From: Paraburkholderia edwinii
GTDB lineage: Bacteria > Pseudomonadota > Gammaproteobacteria > Burkholderiales > Burkholderiaceae
Direction: 5' to 3'
Assembly (NCBI RefSeq): GCF_019428685.1
Contig: NZ_CP080095.1
Span: forward strand, 4,278,001 to 4,342,000
Length of the DNA: 64,000 bases
Position numbers and translations under genes: made by a program. Below, piece after piece: positions 16,521 to 26,414 of the stretch; within the stretch, counting starts at the first letter, position 1; every line of letters starts with the position of its first letter. The notes under the pieces were generated by a model, which was not told the origin of the DNA, did no database searches, and saw nothing but the letters and a program-made list of their open reading frames with translations.

Positions 16521-18230
16521 ATGACAGCGATACATTCCGGTCGTCCGATCGTCGTGCGCGTGGCCTGTCTCATAGTCGTTCTGGTTCTTGCAGGTTGCGG
16601 CGGCGATGACGACAGCGCTTCTACACCGGCGGCGACAGGCATTGCGTGTGAACAGCTCGCGGGCCTCACGGTGCCCGCTTCCGCGATCGGGTTGCCCACG
16701 ACGGGCGCGACGGTAACCGCGGCGAAAACGGTCGCCGCCAGCGGAACGGGCGCCGCTCAATTGCCCGAATACTGCGCGGTGACGGCACAGATTGCCCCCG
16801 TCGATCCGTCGGCGCCCAATATCAAGTTCGCGGTCGCGCTGCCCACACAATGGAACCGCAAGGTCGTGATGTTTGGAGGCGGTGGCTTCGATGGAACCAT
16901 CCCCGATGTGACCGGGAACGTGCCCAACGGTCCGGTCGACAAACTCACGCCGCTCGGTCGCGGCTATGCGACTTTCGCCAGCGACTCGGGCCATCAGGCT
17001 AATGCGCTGGCGTCTCAGGACGGGCGCTTCGGATTGAACGACGAAGCCGTGGCGAATTTCGGCGGGGATGCGATAAAGAAAACGCACGACGCGGCGCTCG
17101 CGATCATCAAGGCGCGCTACGCAAATACGCCGAACAAGGCCTATTTTGCCGGCGGATCGACGGGCGGCCGCGAAGCCCTCGCGGCGATTCAGCGCTGGCC
17201 GTCGGACTGGGACGGCGCCATCGCGTGGTATCCGGCATGGGACGATGCGGCCGCGCTGCTCGGCGGTCACCGCATGAACCGGGCACTCGCGCAGCCGGGC
17301 GCTTATCTCTCCGTCGGTAAACGCGCGACGCTGTACGACGCCGCGATGCAGGCGTGCGACACGCTCGACGGCGTCGCTGACGGCCTGATCAGCAATCAGC
17401 AGCAATGCAATGCGCAGTTCGATCCGACCACCGCCACCCTCAATGGCGTTCCGCTACGCTGCGCCAACGGCGCGGACACCGGCGACAATTGCCTGTCCGA
17501 TGCGCAAATCGGCGCGTTGGAGACGATCAATACGCCCACCAACTTCGGCTTTTCCCTCGCAAGCGGTGAGACGCAATATCCGGGCTACAACGTTTGGGGC
17601 GCAGATCTCGGCATCACGACCCGTACCTCACCGATCGAACCTGAAGTCACGTTCCTCGCGTTCGGCACCTCACAGCCGGCTCAGCCCATGCCGGCAACAG
17701 CGCCGTACATCAGCGTCCTGACCGACCAGTGGCTCAAATATTCGGTCACGCGCGATCCCAGCTTCGATTCGTTATCGCTCGACCCGGAGCAACCCGGCGT
17801 GTGGGCCAACCGTATCAGTGCGCTCAGTTCGCAACTCGATACGCCTACCGATCTCTCCGCCTTCAAGGCGCGCGGCGGCAAGTTGCTGCTCGCACATGGA
17901 TTGGTCGACGTGCTGGTGAGTACTCGCGCAACGGAGCAGTACTACCAGCGACTTCAATCGCAGATGGGCGCCGATCAGGTCGACACGTTCGTGCGTTACT
18001 ACGAAATTCCCGGCATGGGCCATGCAGCGAGCAGCGTCTTCAATGCGACCTGGGATTCGCTAACGGCCCTCGAGCAATGGGCGGAGGCGGGAGTCGCGCC
18101 CGTCGGACAGGTGACGACCGACACGGCCGGCGTGCCCGGCCGCACGCGACCGTTATGCGATTACCCCGAATGGCCGCAATACAAGGGAGGCGACGTCAAT
18201 TCGGCAGCCTCGTTCCAGTGCGTGCAATGA
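16521..18230 (+). CDS. Tannase/feruloyl esterase-family lipoprotein
   Basis: 569 residues. The N-terminus is a lipoprotein signal (CLIVVLVLAGC followed by GGDDD), so the mature protein is probably membrane-anchored in the periplasm or outer membrane. The alpha/beta hydrolase core is of the tannase/feruloyl esterase family: nucleophile YFAGGSTGGREAL, Asp/loop region KLLLAHGLVDVLVS, and His in IPGMGHAAS; paired cysteines (CDTLDGVADGLISN, CANGADTGDNC) fit the family. It should release a carboxylic acid from an ester outside the cytoplasm for uptake by the MFS carrier. Last gene of the operon. Confidence 0.87.
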   Translation: MTAIHSGRPIVVRVACLIVVLVLAGCGGDDDSASTPAATGIACEQLAGLTVPASAIGLPTTGATVTAAKTVAASGTGAAQLPEYCAVTAQIAPVDPSAPNIKFAVALPTQWNRKVVMFGGGGFDGTIPDVTGNVPNGPVDKLTPLGRGYATFASDSGHQANALASQDGRFGLNDEAVANFGGDAIKKTHDAALAIIKARYANTPNKAYFAGGSTGGREALAAIQRWPSDWDGAIAWYPAWDDAAALLGGHRMNRALAQPGAYLSVGKRATLYDAAMQACDTLDGVADGLISNQQQCNAQFDPTTATLNGVPLRCANGADTGDNCLSDAQIGALETINTPTNFGFSLASGETQYPGYNVWGADLGITTRTSPIEPEVTFLAFGTSQPAQPMPATAPYISVLTDQWLKYSVTRDPSFDSLSLDPEQPGVWANRISALSSQLDTPTDLSAFKARGGKLLLAHGLVDVLVSTRATEQYYQRLQSQMGADQVDTFVRYYEIPGMGHAASSVFNATWDSLTALEQWAEAGVAPVGQVTTDTAGVPGRTRPLCDYPEWPQYKGGDVNSAASFQCVQ

Positions 18231-18294
18231 GGCGATAAGCGCTGCACGGGTGATGATCGGGGCGCTTGAAGTTGCCGCATGGCACGCCCCACGC

Positions 18295-19179
18295 TCAGCG
18301 CACAGTCGCGTTACGCCCCTGGCGATCGAGCTCGTCGAACTGTTCATCGGTCAGCTTGACGCCGGCGCCGGCCACGTTTTCGAGCAGATGATCGACGCTG
18401 CCCGTGCCCGGGATCGGAAGCATGACCCGGGAGCGCTTGAGCAGCCACGCAACCGCAATCGCACCGGTCGTCACACCGTGCGCTTCTGCAATATTGCTGA
18501 CGACGGAACCCGGTTTGGCGAGTTCGCCCGCCGCTAGCGGAAACCATGGGATAAAGCCGATGTTGTGCGCCTCGCAGTAGTCGAGTATGTCCTCGCTTTT
18601 GCGATCCACGAGGTTGTACTGGTTTTGCACGGTCACGACCTTGAAGTGCTTTTGCGCGGCTTCGATGTCGTCCACCGGCACTTCGCTAAGACCGACATGC
18701 CGGATCAGGCCTTCACGCTGCATCGCCGCCACGGCATCGAACTGCTCGTCGCGCGGCACTTTCGGATCGACGCGGTGCAGTTGCCATAGATCGATCCGCT
18801 CGACGCCAAGGCGCCGAAGACTCATCAACACACACTGCCGCAAATATTCGGGTCGACCGACCGGCGCCCAGAGATCCGGGCCGTGCCGCGTAAATCCTCC
18901 CTTGGTGGCAATCAGCAGACCTTTATACGGATGCAGCGCCTCCTTGATGAGTTCTTCGCTGACGTCGGGTCCGTAACTGTCGGCCGTATCAATGAGGTTG
19001 ATTTGCAGCTCGGGGAGGCGCTTGAGCGTCTTGATCGCCGCGTCGCGATTGGCAGGCGGCCCCCAGATGCCGCGCCCGGTAATTCGCATCGCGCCGAAAC
19101 CAAGGCGGTTAACGGTCAGGTCACCGCCGATCGTGAAGGTGCCCGCGGCGGATGCGGAAACTGAGACAGTCTGTGACAT
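18295..19179 (-). CDS. Aldo/keto reductase
   Basis: 294 residues with the AKR barrel tetrad visible: Asp and Tyr in DTADSYGPD, Lys in IATKGGF and His in LWQLHRVD; cofactor site near [18 protein letters not shown]-dependent reduction of an aldehyde or ketone, substrate unknown. AAAGGAGC precedes the ATG at 19179. Convergent with the tannase-like gene and not part of that operon. Confidence 0.92.
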   Translation of the reverse strand: MSQTVSVSASAAGTFTIGGDLTVNRLGFGAMRITGRGIWGPPANRDAAIKTLKRLPELQINLIDTADSYGPDVSEELIKEALHPYKGLLIATKGGFTRHGPDLWAPVGRPEYLRQCVLMSLRRLGVERIDLWQLHRVDPKVPRDEQFDAVAAMQREGLIRHVGLSEVPVDDIEAAQKHFKVVTVQNQYNLVDRKSEDILDYCEAHNIGFIPWFPLAAGELAKPGSVVSNIAEAHGVTTGAIAVAWLLKRSRVMLPIPGTGSVDHLLENVAGAGVKLTDEQFDELDRQGRNATVR

Positions 19180-19558
19180 GGATGCTCCTTTCTGGAAATC
19201 GACCCGCGTCAGTGCATGACGAAAGTTTTACCCGTCACGCATTCAACAGGCTATTGCAAGGCCGGATCAGCGCTGCGCTTGTCGGCAAGTCAGCAGGTCG
19301 GCAAAGAGGATGTGTATTTCGGAGGACAGCAAAGCGTCATCGGCGGGAATCTCCGATCGGCCATGCCGCGAAAAAAAGTCTAGTACACGCGCGTGGGTCT
19401 TGCCGGGCACGAACTGAGTGTTGCCGCCATCGTCCGACACGCTGGCATTGGACCAAAGTCCACTTGTCTTCGGGCGTCATGCAAACCAGGATTGATCCAA
19501 ACCTCCAGATTCACGCCTGAAATATGGCTTCCCGCATCGGACTATCGGAGTATTCGCC
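19180..19558. other. 379-bp divergent intergenic region
   Basis: Lies between the starts of the aldo/keto reductase (minus) and the glycine-zipper protein (plus), so it should hold both promoters. I see no recognisable gene, operator palindrome or hairpin in it. Confidence 0.4.
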
Positions 19559-20038
19559 ATGCTACGAATCGTTCGACATTTGGCTGGTCTTACGATCGCA
19601 TCGATCGCGCTAGCCGCCACCGCGCAGCAACCCATCTTCTATCCGGCCAAAGGGCAAAGCCCTGAGCGCCAGCGTACCGATACCGGCGAGTGCCAGTCGT
19701 GGGCGCAACAGACCACCGGCGTCAATCCGGCGATGCTCGCGGAGCAGATGGCAAACAGCCCACCGCCTCAGCAACAGGGAGGCCGGCTGTTTCGCGGCGC
19801 GGGTGGCGGCGCGCTATTCGGAACCTTGATCGGCGGCGCCGCGGGGGGACATTGGGGCGAAGGCGCGGGAATCGGCGCGCTGGTCGGCACGATGGGAAGC
19901 GGCATGCGAATGAGGCGCGAACAGCAGCAGGCAAGCATGCAGCAAACCAGCATGCATGAGCAGGCATCAGGACAACTGGCGACGTACAACCGCGCGGTCG
20001 ATGCATGCATGACGGGACGTGGCTACACCGCGGGCTAG
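19559..20038 (+). CDS. Glycine-zipper envelope protein
   Basis: 159 residues: signal peptide (LAGLTIASIALAATA), a soluble stretch with Cys in GECQSW, then a glycine-zipper membrane motif (GGGALFGTLIGGAAGGHWGE, about 80-115) and a Gln/Met-rich tail ending DACMTGRGY. Such YMGG-like proteins sit in the cell envelope; function unknown. A GGAG site precedes the ATG. The gene at 20076 follows closely. Confidence 0.8.
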   Translation: MLRIVRHLAGLTIASIALAATAQQPIFYPAKGQSPERQRTDTGECQSWAQQTTGVNPAMLAEQMANSPPPQQQGGRLFRGAGGGALFGTLIGGAAGGHWGEGAGIGALVGTMGSGMRMRREQQQASMQQTSMHEQASGQLATYNRAVDACMTGRGYTAG

Positions 20039-20075
20039 ACAAAAGGCGTGCTTACGGCGCGCAACAGGAGGCTCC

Positions 20076-20477
20076 ATGTCGAAAACGCTGCCGGCGATGG
20101 TCCTCGCCGCCGTGGTTTGCTCCGCACCTGCATGGGTGCAGGGCGCAGACTTCGACGGCTCCAAACCGCTGTTATGCGCCACCATCGATGCGCACTTCTG
20201 CGACATCGGCGAAGTGTGCTATCGAACGCTGCCCGAAATCCTCGGCGCGCCCCAGTTCCTCCGGATCAACTTTGCAAAGAAAACCATTACCGGCGCGCAG
20301 CAGCGCACCACCGAGATCCGCTACATGGAACCCGGCGATGGCCAGCTCGTATTGCAAGGGACGGAATTGGGTTACGGCTGGAGCCTTGCGCTCGATACGA
20401 AGACCGGCGCGATGAGCGCGACGCTCGTCAACCGCGACGACGTCTTTGTACTGTTCGGAGCCTGTACGCCGTCTTGA
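20076..20477 (+). CDS. Exported hypothetical protein
   Basis: 133 residues with signal peptide MSKTLPAMVLAAVVCSAPAW and predicted cleavage after VQGA. The mature part has four or more cysteines (LLCATIDAHFCDIGEVCYRT, GACTPS) suited to periplasmic disulphides. AGGAGG precedes the ATG at 20076; the longer frame from 20019 would bury the signal peptide. 37 bp after the glycine-zipper gene, so likely co-transcribed. Function unknown. Confidence 0.75.
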   Translation: MSKTLPAMVLAAVVCSAPAWVQGADFDGSKPLLCATIDAHFCDIGEVCYRTLPEILGAPQFLRINFAKKTITGAQQRTTEIRYMEPGDGQLVLQGTELGYGWSLALDTKTGAMSATLVNRDDVFVLFGACTPS

Positions 20478-20541
20478 CCGATACCGGCGCCGACGGGGCC
20501 CGCGCCGCGGTACGTGGTGCGCGTGCCGCCGTCACCGACCG

Positions 20542-22170
20542 CTACCTGTCGTCGTCCGCCTTCCCGCGGATCAGTGCTTCCGGGTGACGTTCGAGATAGT
20601 CCGCGAGGTTGCGCAGCGCCACTGCCGTACGCGTGAGTTCGCGCAGCGTGACATTCACGTCTTGCGACAGCTCGGAATTGGGTTGCAAGGTCCGGTTGAT
20701 CGTTTCGAGCGACGTGCGCGCGGTAATCAATGCCGACTTCGCTTCGGGTGCGACATTGGTGTCGAGCGTGGTGAGCAGCTTGCTCGCCTCCTGCAGCGCC
20801 CGGCGCAAGTCGTTGCCGATCCCTTCAAAAGGCACCCTTTCCAGCCTTGCAACCAGCGCGAGAAGCGAGTCCTGCAGCGATTGCAGCCCACTCGGAACGG
20901 TTGGAACTTCAGGAGGACGCGCGTTCCAGTCCATCGTCGCCTTCGGCGCGTCAGGGAAGAAATCCAGCGCGACATACCGCTGCCCGGACAGCACGCTCGC
21001 CATGCGCAATTGACCGCGCAAGCCGTTTTCGACGAGCCATTGAGCAAGCTTGCGGGGATCGTCCGTGACTCTGCCGCCCTTCTTGCCCGATGCGTAACGC
21101 GACGTAAAGCGCTCCGGGAAAAAGTGGATCTCGACCGGAATGCTGAATTGCATCTTCTCGCGGTCGAAGCGGGTGTTAATCGCAGCGACTTCGCCAACCG
21201 TAATGCCGCGAAAATCGACCGGTGCGCCAACAGTCAAGCCGCGCACCGATTCCTTGAAATTGAGCACGTAGGTATCGACAATCCGGTCATGGCGCTGCAT
21301 CGCCTCAATGCGGTCGTGATACAGCGTGAATTCGGTTAGCGCCGCCGCCGGGGTGGTATCGACTGAATCGGACGGGGTCTGAAAGGCGAGCCCACCCACG
21401 AGGATGGCGACGAGCGACTCGGTATTGAGCTTCACGCCGGCCGCACTGAGCGACAGATCGATGCCGCTCGCCTGCCAGAAGCGCGTGTCGTCCTCGACGA
21501 ACCGGTCATACGGCGAATTGATAAACACGTTCAGCGTGACGCCCTTGCCGTCGGGGTCGAGCCGATACGAGACGACCTGACCCACCTGCAGCCGCCTGAA
21601 GTAGATGGGCGAGCCGACGTCGAGCGAACCCATGTCTTCGGCCTTCAGCACAAACTCGCGGCCGGGCACGTCCTTCGCGAGCACCGGCGGTATTTCGAGG
21701 CCGATAAAGTCATGCCTCACCTTTGTTGAGGTACCGGCATCCATGCCGATGTACGAGCCGGACAACAACGTACCGAGACCCGATACCGTCCCGCCCGAAA
21801 TGCGCGGCCGCACGACCCAGAAGCGCGCGTCGTCGACCAGCATGGCCGCTGCGTTTTTGGTCAGCTCGGCCATCACCACCACGCTTCGATGGTCGGACGC
21901 CAACGTCACGGACTTGACTGTGCCGACCTCGACATCCTTGTACTTGATTTTGGTCTTGCCGGCCTCGAGACCTTCGCCCGTCTTGAAGAGAATCGTGATG
22001 GTCGGGCCTTTTTCGAGAATCGCGTGCACCGCGAGCCAGCCGCCGACCAATAGCGCCACGAGCGGCACGAGCCAGACCAGTTGCACACGCCAGCGCGAGC
22101 GCTCAACCGTATGCACCTCGGGAAAATCGTGCGGACCGGTTTCACCAGGCCCGCCCGGCGGACTAGCCAT
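20542..22170 (-). CDS. pqiB: MCE-domain protein PqiB (paraquat-inducible protein B)
   Basis: 542 residues: one N-terminal membrane helix (LVWLVPLVALLVGGWLAVHA) followed by three MCE/MlaD domains (about 45-140, 160-260 and 285-400) and a C-terminal helical region. PqiB forms a periplasm-spanning tube that moves lipids between inner and outer membranes together with PqiA and PqiC. Its start overlaps the pqiA stop by 8 bp. No pqiC lipoprotein gene follows, which is unusual. Confidence 0.93.
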   Translation of the reverse strand: MASPPGGPGETGPHDFPEVHTVERSRWRVQLVWLVPLVALLVGGWLAVHAILEKGPTITILFKTGEGLEAGKTKIKYKDVEVGTVKSVTLASDHRSVVVMAELTKNAAAMLVDDARFWVVRPRISGGTVSGLGTLLSGSYIGMDAGTSTKVRHDFIGLEIPPVLAKDVPGREFVLKAEDMGSLDVGSPIYFRRLQVGQVVSYRLDPDGKGVTLNVFINSPYDRFVEDDTRFWQASGIDLSLSAAGVKLNTESLVAILVGGLAFQTPSDSVDTTPAAALTEFTLYHDRIEAMQRHDRIVDTYVLNFKESVRGLTVGAPVDFRGITVGEVAAINTRFDREKMQFSIPVEIHFFPERFTSRYASGKKGGRVTDDPRKLAQWLVENGLRGQLRMASVLSGQRYVALDFFPDAPKATMDWNARPPEVPTVPSGLQSLQDSLLALVARLERVPFEGIGNDLRRALQEASKLLTTLDTNVAPEAKSALITARTSLETINRTLQPNSELSQDVNVTLRELTRTAVALRNLADYLERHPEALIRGKADDDR

Positions 22171-23425
22171 GATCGCGCTCCGCAGCGTCCCAGATCAGCC
22201 GCGGATCGAACGACATCGCGGCAAACATCGTCAGCACCACGACCGCGCCGAACGCGATCGCACCGGGGCCCGCCTGAATCGTCGCAAGTGCACTGAATTG
22301 CACGAGCGCCACGAGAATCGTAATGACGTAGATGTCGAGCATCGACCAGCGTCCGACGAGTTCGACGATCCGATAGATCGCCGTGCGCCGCTTTTGCAGC
22401 CATGTCGAGCGCAACTGGACAGACACGACAAGGAACACGAGGGCGAGGATTTTCAGCATCGGCACCGCGATGCTCGCGACAAACACGATGATCGCGAGCG
22501 GCCAGGAGCCCGACGTCCAGAGGTACACCACGCCGCTGAGAATCGTGTCCTTCTCCGAACCGAACAGCGAACTGGTGTTCATCACCGGCAGCACGTTGGC
22601 CGGAATATAGAGCACGACCGCCGACATGATGAACGCCCAGGTTCGCGAGATACTCGCTACCTTGCGAAAATGCAGAGCAGCACCGCAACGCGAACAGTGG
22701 ACACCATGTGTGTGCCGGCCCGCCCTCGACAGCAAGCCGCATTCATGACAGACGAGCAGGCCGGCGCCTGCCGCCGTCGCCGTCGCCGCCGATGCCGGTA
22801 TCGGCGGTTCGTCGCTCGCCGTTGCCGGTTGTATGCGCGCCCAGCATTCACGCGGATCGAACGCGGAAGCCGCCGCGGCGAGCAGCACCATGACCGCGCC
22901 GAACGCCCATAGCGAAACACCCGGCACGACGCTCGCGATGACCGCAAGCTTCACCAAAGCGACCAGCATGCCGAGAATCAGCACCTCGACCATCGCCCAT
23001 GGCCGCGCAAGATGAAGCAGGTGGAATGCAAGGTTGTGCGCGAGCGGCACGCGGCCTAACCACAGCGGCAACAACAGGTAAATCATCGCGAGCATCTGCA
23101 GAAGCGGCATCACGACGGTGGTGACAAAAACCAGACCCGCGATCGGCCACATGCCGTCGCGATACAGTGCGTCCGCCGCGCCGATCAGCGAGGTCTCGAC
23201 GAGGTCGCCCTTTACCGACAGTCCGACGATCGGAAAGGCATTCGCGACCGCGAACAGGATCACCGCCCCTAACGTATAGGCGAGTGCGCGATCGATGCTG
23301 TTCGGCTGATGGCGATAGAGTTCCGCGCCGCATCGCGCGCAACGTGCGGTCGCTCCGCGCAGCAAGGGCTTCTCATACTGCAGCAGGTCGCATTCATGAC
23401 AGGCAATCAGTCGCGCGCGGGTCAT
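22163..23425 (-). CDS. pqiA: PqiA-family membrane protein (paraquat-inducible protein A)
   Basis: 420 residues with two PqiA repeats, each starting with a zinc-ribbon-like cysteine set (ACHECDLL...CARCG and VCHECGLLS...CSRCG) followed by four membrane helices. Full length for the family. It is the inner-membrane partner of the MCE protein PqiB encoded immediately downstream. A GGGAAG site precedes the ATG at 23425. Confidence 0.93.
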   Translation of the reverse strand: MTRARLIACHECDLLQYEKPLLRGATARCARCGAELYRHQPNSIDRALAYTLGAVILFAVANAFPIVGLSVKGDLVETSLIGAADALYRDGMWPIAGLVFVTTVVMPLLQMLAMIYLLLPLWLGRVPLAHNLAFHLLHLARPWAMVEVLILGMLVALVKLAVIASVVPGVSLWAFGAVMVLLAAAASAFDPRECWARIQPATASDEPPIPASAATATAAGAGLLVCHECGLLSRAGRHTHGVHCSRCGAALHFRKVASISRTWAFIMSAVVLYIPANVLPVMNTSSLFGSEKDTILSGVVYLWTSGSWPLAIIVFVASIAVPMLKILALVFLVVSVQLRSTWLQKRRTAIYRIVELVGRWSMLDIYVITILVALVQFSALATIQAGPGAIAFGAVVVLTMFAAMSFDPRLIWDAAERDHG

Positions 23426-23664
23426 CGCAGTGCTTCCCCGGGCGCGCCGGTATCGCGTTGGGTGATCGTCATCGCGGTCGTTCCGTTAATCAGACGATTC
23501 ACATCACGGCGTGAAACGCACTTCCGTGCAATTGACTTTCTGCTTAGCTGAATAGTTGTAATGTCGATCCGGAAAAACAATGAGACTTTGGTCCTATACA
23601 TCGAGTCCCAAAGATCGATTTTTTCCGGTCGTGCTGTATGTCGCAGGCGCCGCTGAATGGCGCG

Positions 23665-24561
23665 TCACTGCTTGTGCTTTCTCGCAAGACCCGCAATCTC
23701 GCGCTCGAGCGCCGCAAGAAACACATTGACGCGGTTAGGCACATATTGCCTGCTAGGAATCACGGCCCAGACCGACAGGTCTTCCATCGCCGCATCCTGC
23801 AGATGCACCTGCACGAGCGACTGATCGGACAACTGCCTGAAGACATCCCAGTACGTCAGCATGGCGAGACCCAAGCCCTGCACGGCAGCGGTAATCGACG
23901 CCTCGACACTGGTTGTCGTAACCGCCGCTTCCACACGCCGACGCGTCATCACTCCATCGACAACAAGTGGCCACCGCCGCACCGCATTCAGCCCGACGCA
24001 CCGATGCGCATCGAGCTCCGCCACACTCGTCGGCACCCCATGCTTCTTCAAATACGCAGGCGCGGCACAAATAAGCCGTGGATTCGCCGTCACCTTCTTC
24101 GCAATCAGCTCCGAATCCTCCAACGGCGCGATGCGCAATGCCAGATCCAAACCCTGCCCCACGATATCAACCTGACGATCCGAAAGATCGAGATCGATAT
24201 GCAGCTCGGGGTTCTCTTCCAGTAACCGCGAAAGCATCGGCAACACAACCGATTGCCCAAATCCGCTCGGCGCCGTCATCCGCAGGACCCCTGACGCAGA
24301 CTTCGGCAGCGGACTCAATTCCGCACGTGCAGTCGCTTCTGCATCAACCAGCGTTCGCGCATACGGTAGAAACCCCTCGCCTTCCGCGGTCAAGGTCAGG
24401 GACCGCGTCGTCCGGTGAAAAAGACGCACGCCAAGGTCCTCTTCAAGCGCCGCAATCCGCCGCGATACCTGCATCGGCACCACGTCCAGCTGGCGTGCCG
24501 CGGCCGACAGGCTCCCCGCGGACGCAACCGCCAGAAAGGTTCGAACGTCCGGAAGAAGCAT
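23665..24561 (-). CDS. LysR-family regulator, CrgA-like
   Basis: 298 residues: N-terminal winged helix (FLAVASAGSLSAAARQLDVV, VSRRIAALEEDLGVRLFHRT) and a substrate-binding-like effector domain (GVLRMTAPSGFGQSVVLPML). It is divergent from the old yellow enzyme gene at 24666 with 104 bp between starts, the classical arrangement for a LysR controlling its neighbour, probably in response to an electrophile. Confidence 0.9.
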   Translation of the reverse strand: MLLPDVRTFLAVASAGSLSAAARQLDVVPMQVSRRIAALEEDLGVRLFHRTTRSLTLTAEGEGFLPYARTLVDAEATARAELSPLPKSASGVLRMTAPSGFGQSVVLPMLSRLLEENPELHIDLDLSDRQVDIVGQGLDLALRIAPLEDSELIAKKVTANPRLICAAPAYLKKHGVPTSVAELDAHRCVGLNAVRRWPLVVDGVMTRRRVEAAVTTTSVEASITAAVQGLGLAMLTYWDVFRQLSDQSLVQVHLQDAAMEDLSVWAVIPSRQYVPNRVNVFLAALEREIAGLARKHKQ

Positions 24562-24665
24562 GTTTATATCCAGAAGTGTTAGGGCGCCTTCACGTTCCGA
24601 TGCCTGTTTCCCGCTCGTCTCGACTCCTAAGATGCAGTCACCTTCTCTTTAAGACGAGCTGCAAA

Positions 24666-25781
24666 ATGACCGACACGAACTCTCTGATCCTTTCCCCGTT
24701 CGACATCAACGGCGTCGCGGTGCGTAACCGGATTGCAGTCGCTCCGATGACACGCATCACGGCGACGGAAGACGGCCACCCGACGCAAACCATGTTCGAC
24801 TATTACCTGCGTTTCGCGAAGGGCGGCTTCGGTCTAGTGACGACCGAAGGGATCTATACCGACAAGGCGTTCTCGCAAGGATACCGGTTTCAACCTGGCT
24901 TATCAGATAGCGCGCAGGCACAAGGCTGGGCAGCGTTCAATCGAGCCATGCAAGCGCAAGGGGCGCATGTATTCGCACAGTTGATGCACGCCGGTGCGTT
25001 GAGCCAGGGCAATATTTATCGCACGCATACGGTGGGGCCGTCGGCTGTTCGCCCGAAAGGCAAGCAGATGGAGTTCTATCACGGCGAGGGTCTTTACCAC
25101 GAACCCAAGCCGATGACCGATGCCGAGATCGACGAAGCGCTTCAGGGTTACGTGGATGCCGCGCAGCGGGCGGTGAAAATCGCCGGCTTTAGCGGCGTGG
25201 AAATCCACGGCGCCAATGGTTATCTCCTCGATCAGTTTCTGACGGCGGAGACCAACCTCAGAACCGATCGTTGGGGTGGCGAGACAAAGGCGCGCGTCCG
25301 CTTGCTCGCCGATGTCGTGAGCGCGGTTAAGCACAACGTCGGTGACGCTGTTCCGGTCGGCATCCGGATCTCGCAAGGCAAGGTCAACGACTACGTATCC
25401 AAGTGGCAAGGCGGCGAAGCCGACGCTGAAATCATCTTCGGCACGCTCGCCGATGCCGGCGCGAACTTTATCCACGTGACGGAATATGAAGCGTGGAAGC
25501 CCGCGTTCGAAGGCACGCAGGATAGTCTCGTCACGCTGGCACGCCGCTATGCGCCGAACGTGACGATCATCGCCAATGGCAGCTTGCACACGGCGGAGCG
25601 GATCTCGAACGTGCTCTCGAGCGGCGCGGACATCGTCACGGTAGGACGTGGCGCACTGGCCAACCCCGATCTGCCGAAAGTGCTCGCAAGCAAGCGCGAA
25701 CCGAAGACATTCGATGGCACGATTCTTCATCCGGTCGCGAGCATCAAGGATGGCGAACTCGCGATGCTGTCCGATGCGTGA
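24666..25781 (+). CDS. NADH:flavin oxidoreductase, old yellow enzyme family
   Basis: 371 residues. The FMN barrel is recognisable from LSPFDINGVAVRNRIAVAPM, the active-site EIHGANGYLLDQFL, GIRISQGK and the C-terminal GRGALANPDLP. Family members reduce activated alkenes such as enones and maleimides with NAD(P)H. The frame is open back to 24078, overlapping the divergent LysR, but family similarity begins at MTDTNSLI, so I take the ATG at 24666. Confidence 0.9.
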   Translation: MTDTNSLILSPFDINGVAVRNRIAVAPMTRITATEDGHPTQTMFDYYLRFAKGGFGLVTTEGIYTDKAFSQGYRFQPGLSDSAQAQGWAAFNRAMQAQGAHVFAQLMHAGALSQGNIYRTHTVGPSAVRPKGKQMEFYHGEGLYHEPKPMTDAEIDEALQGYVDAAQRAVKIAGFSGVEIHGANGYLLDQFLTAETNLRTDRWGGETKARVRLLADVVSAVKHNVGDAVPVGIRISQGKVNDYVSKWQGGEADAEIIFGTLADAGANFIHVTEYEAWKPAFEGTQDSLVTLARRYAPNVTIIANGSLHTAERISNVLSSGADIVTVGRGALANPDLPKVLASKREPKTFDGTILHPVASIKDGELAMLSDA

Positions 25782-25826
25782 ACATGCCTGAGCGTTTGAA
25801 CGCGGCGCGGCGTAGGGGCTTAGCCC

Positions 25827-26402
25827 CTATGCCTCTTTCCACCGCTTGACGATATCCGTTTCGATATCGAACAGATCGAGCAGCCGCCCAACGGTATGAT
25901 TGACAATATCGTCGAGCGACTGCGGCCGCGAATAAAAGGCCGGCACAAGCGGTGCCACTACCGCGCCCATATCGGATAACTGCAGCATCGTCCGCAAATG
26001 CCCGCTATGCAGTGGCGTCTCGCGCACACCCAGTACCAGCCGGCGCCGCTCTTTCAACGCCACATCGGCTGCGCGACTCATCAGCGTACCCGTCACCCCG
26101 GTCGCAATCTCGCTCATCGTGCGAACCGAACACGGCACGATCAGCATCCCCATGGTCCGGAAGGATCCCGAAGAAACCGCCGCACCGATATCGCCCGACG
26201 CGTACCACACTGAAGCCAGCGCGCGCAGGTCGTTGGACTTGAGGTCGGTCTCATACGTCATCGTCAGCTCGGCGGCCTTGCTAAGAATCAGGTGCGTCTC
26301 GATACCCGCCTGCTTCAGCACCTCGAGCGCACGAATCCCATACGCGATTCCCGATGCCCCTGTAATGCCAACGACCAGACGCCGCGCTGCTGTATTGCTC
26401 AT
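25827..26402 (-). CDS. ubiX: UbiX-like flavin prenyltransferase
   Basis: 191 residues with GITGASGIAYGIRALEVL (FMN/phosphate site), VPCSVRTMSEIATGV and the C-terminal LVLGVRETPLH. It joins dimethylallyl phosphate to FMN to make the prenylated flavin that UbiD decarboxylases need; a UbiD homologue is encoded at 41344-42906 in the same island. It starts 12 bp after the porin stop with a GGGAAAG site, so porin and ubiX form one operon. This is probably a pathway-dedicated copy rather than the ubiquinone one. Confidence 0.9.
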   Translation of the reverse strand: MSNTAARRLVVGITGASGIAYGIRALEVLKQAGIETHLILSKAAELTMTYETDLKSNDLRALASVWYASGDIGAAVSSGSFRTMGMLIVPCSVRTMSEIATGVTGTLMSRAADVALKERRRLVLGVRETPLHSGHLRTMLQLSDMGAVVAPLVPAFYSRPQSLDDIVNHTVGRLLDLFDIETDIVKRWKEA

Positions 26403-26414
26403 TGCTTTCCCGTT

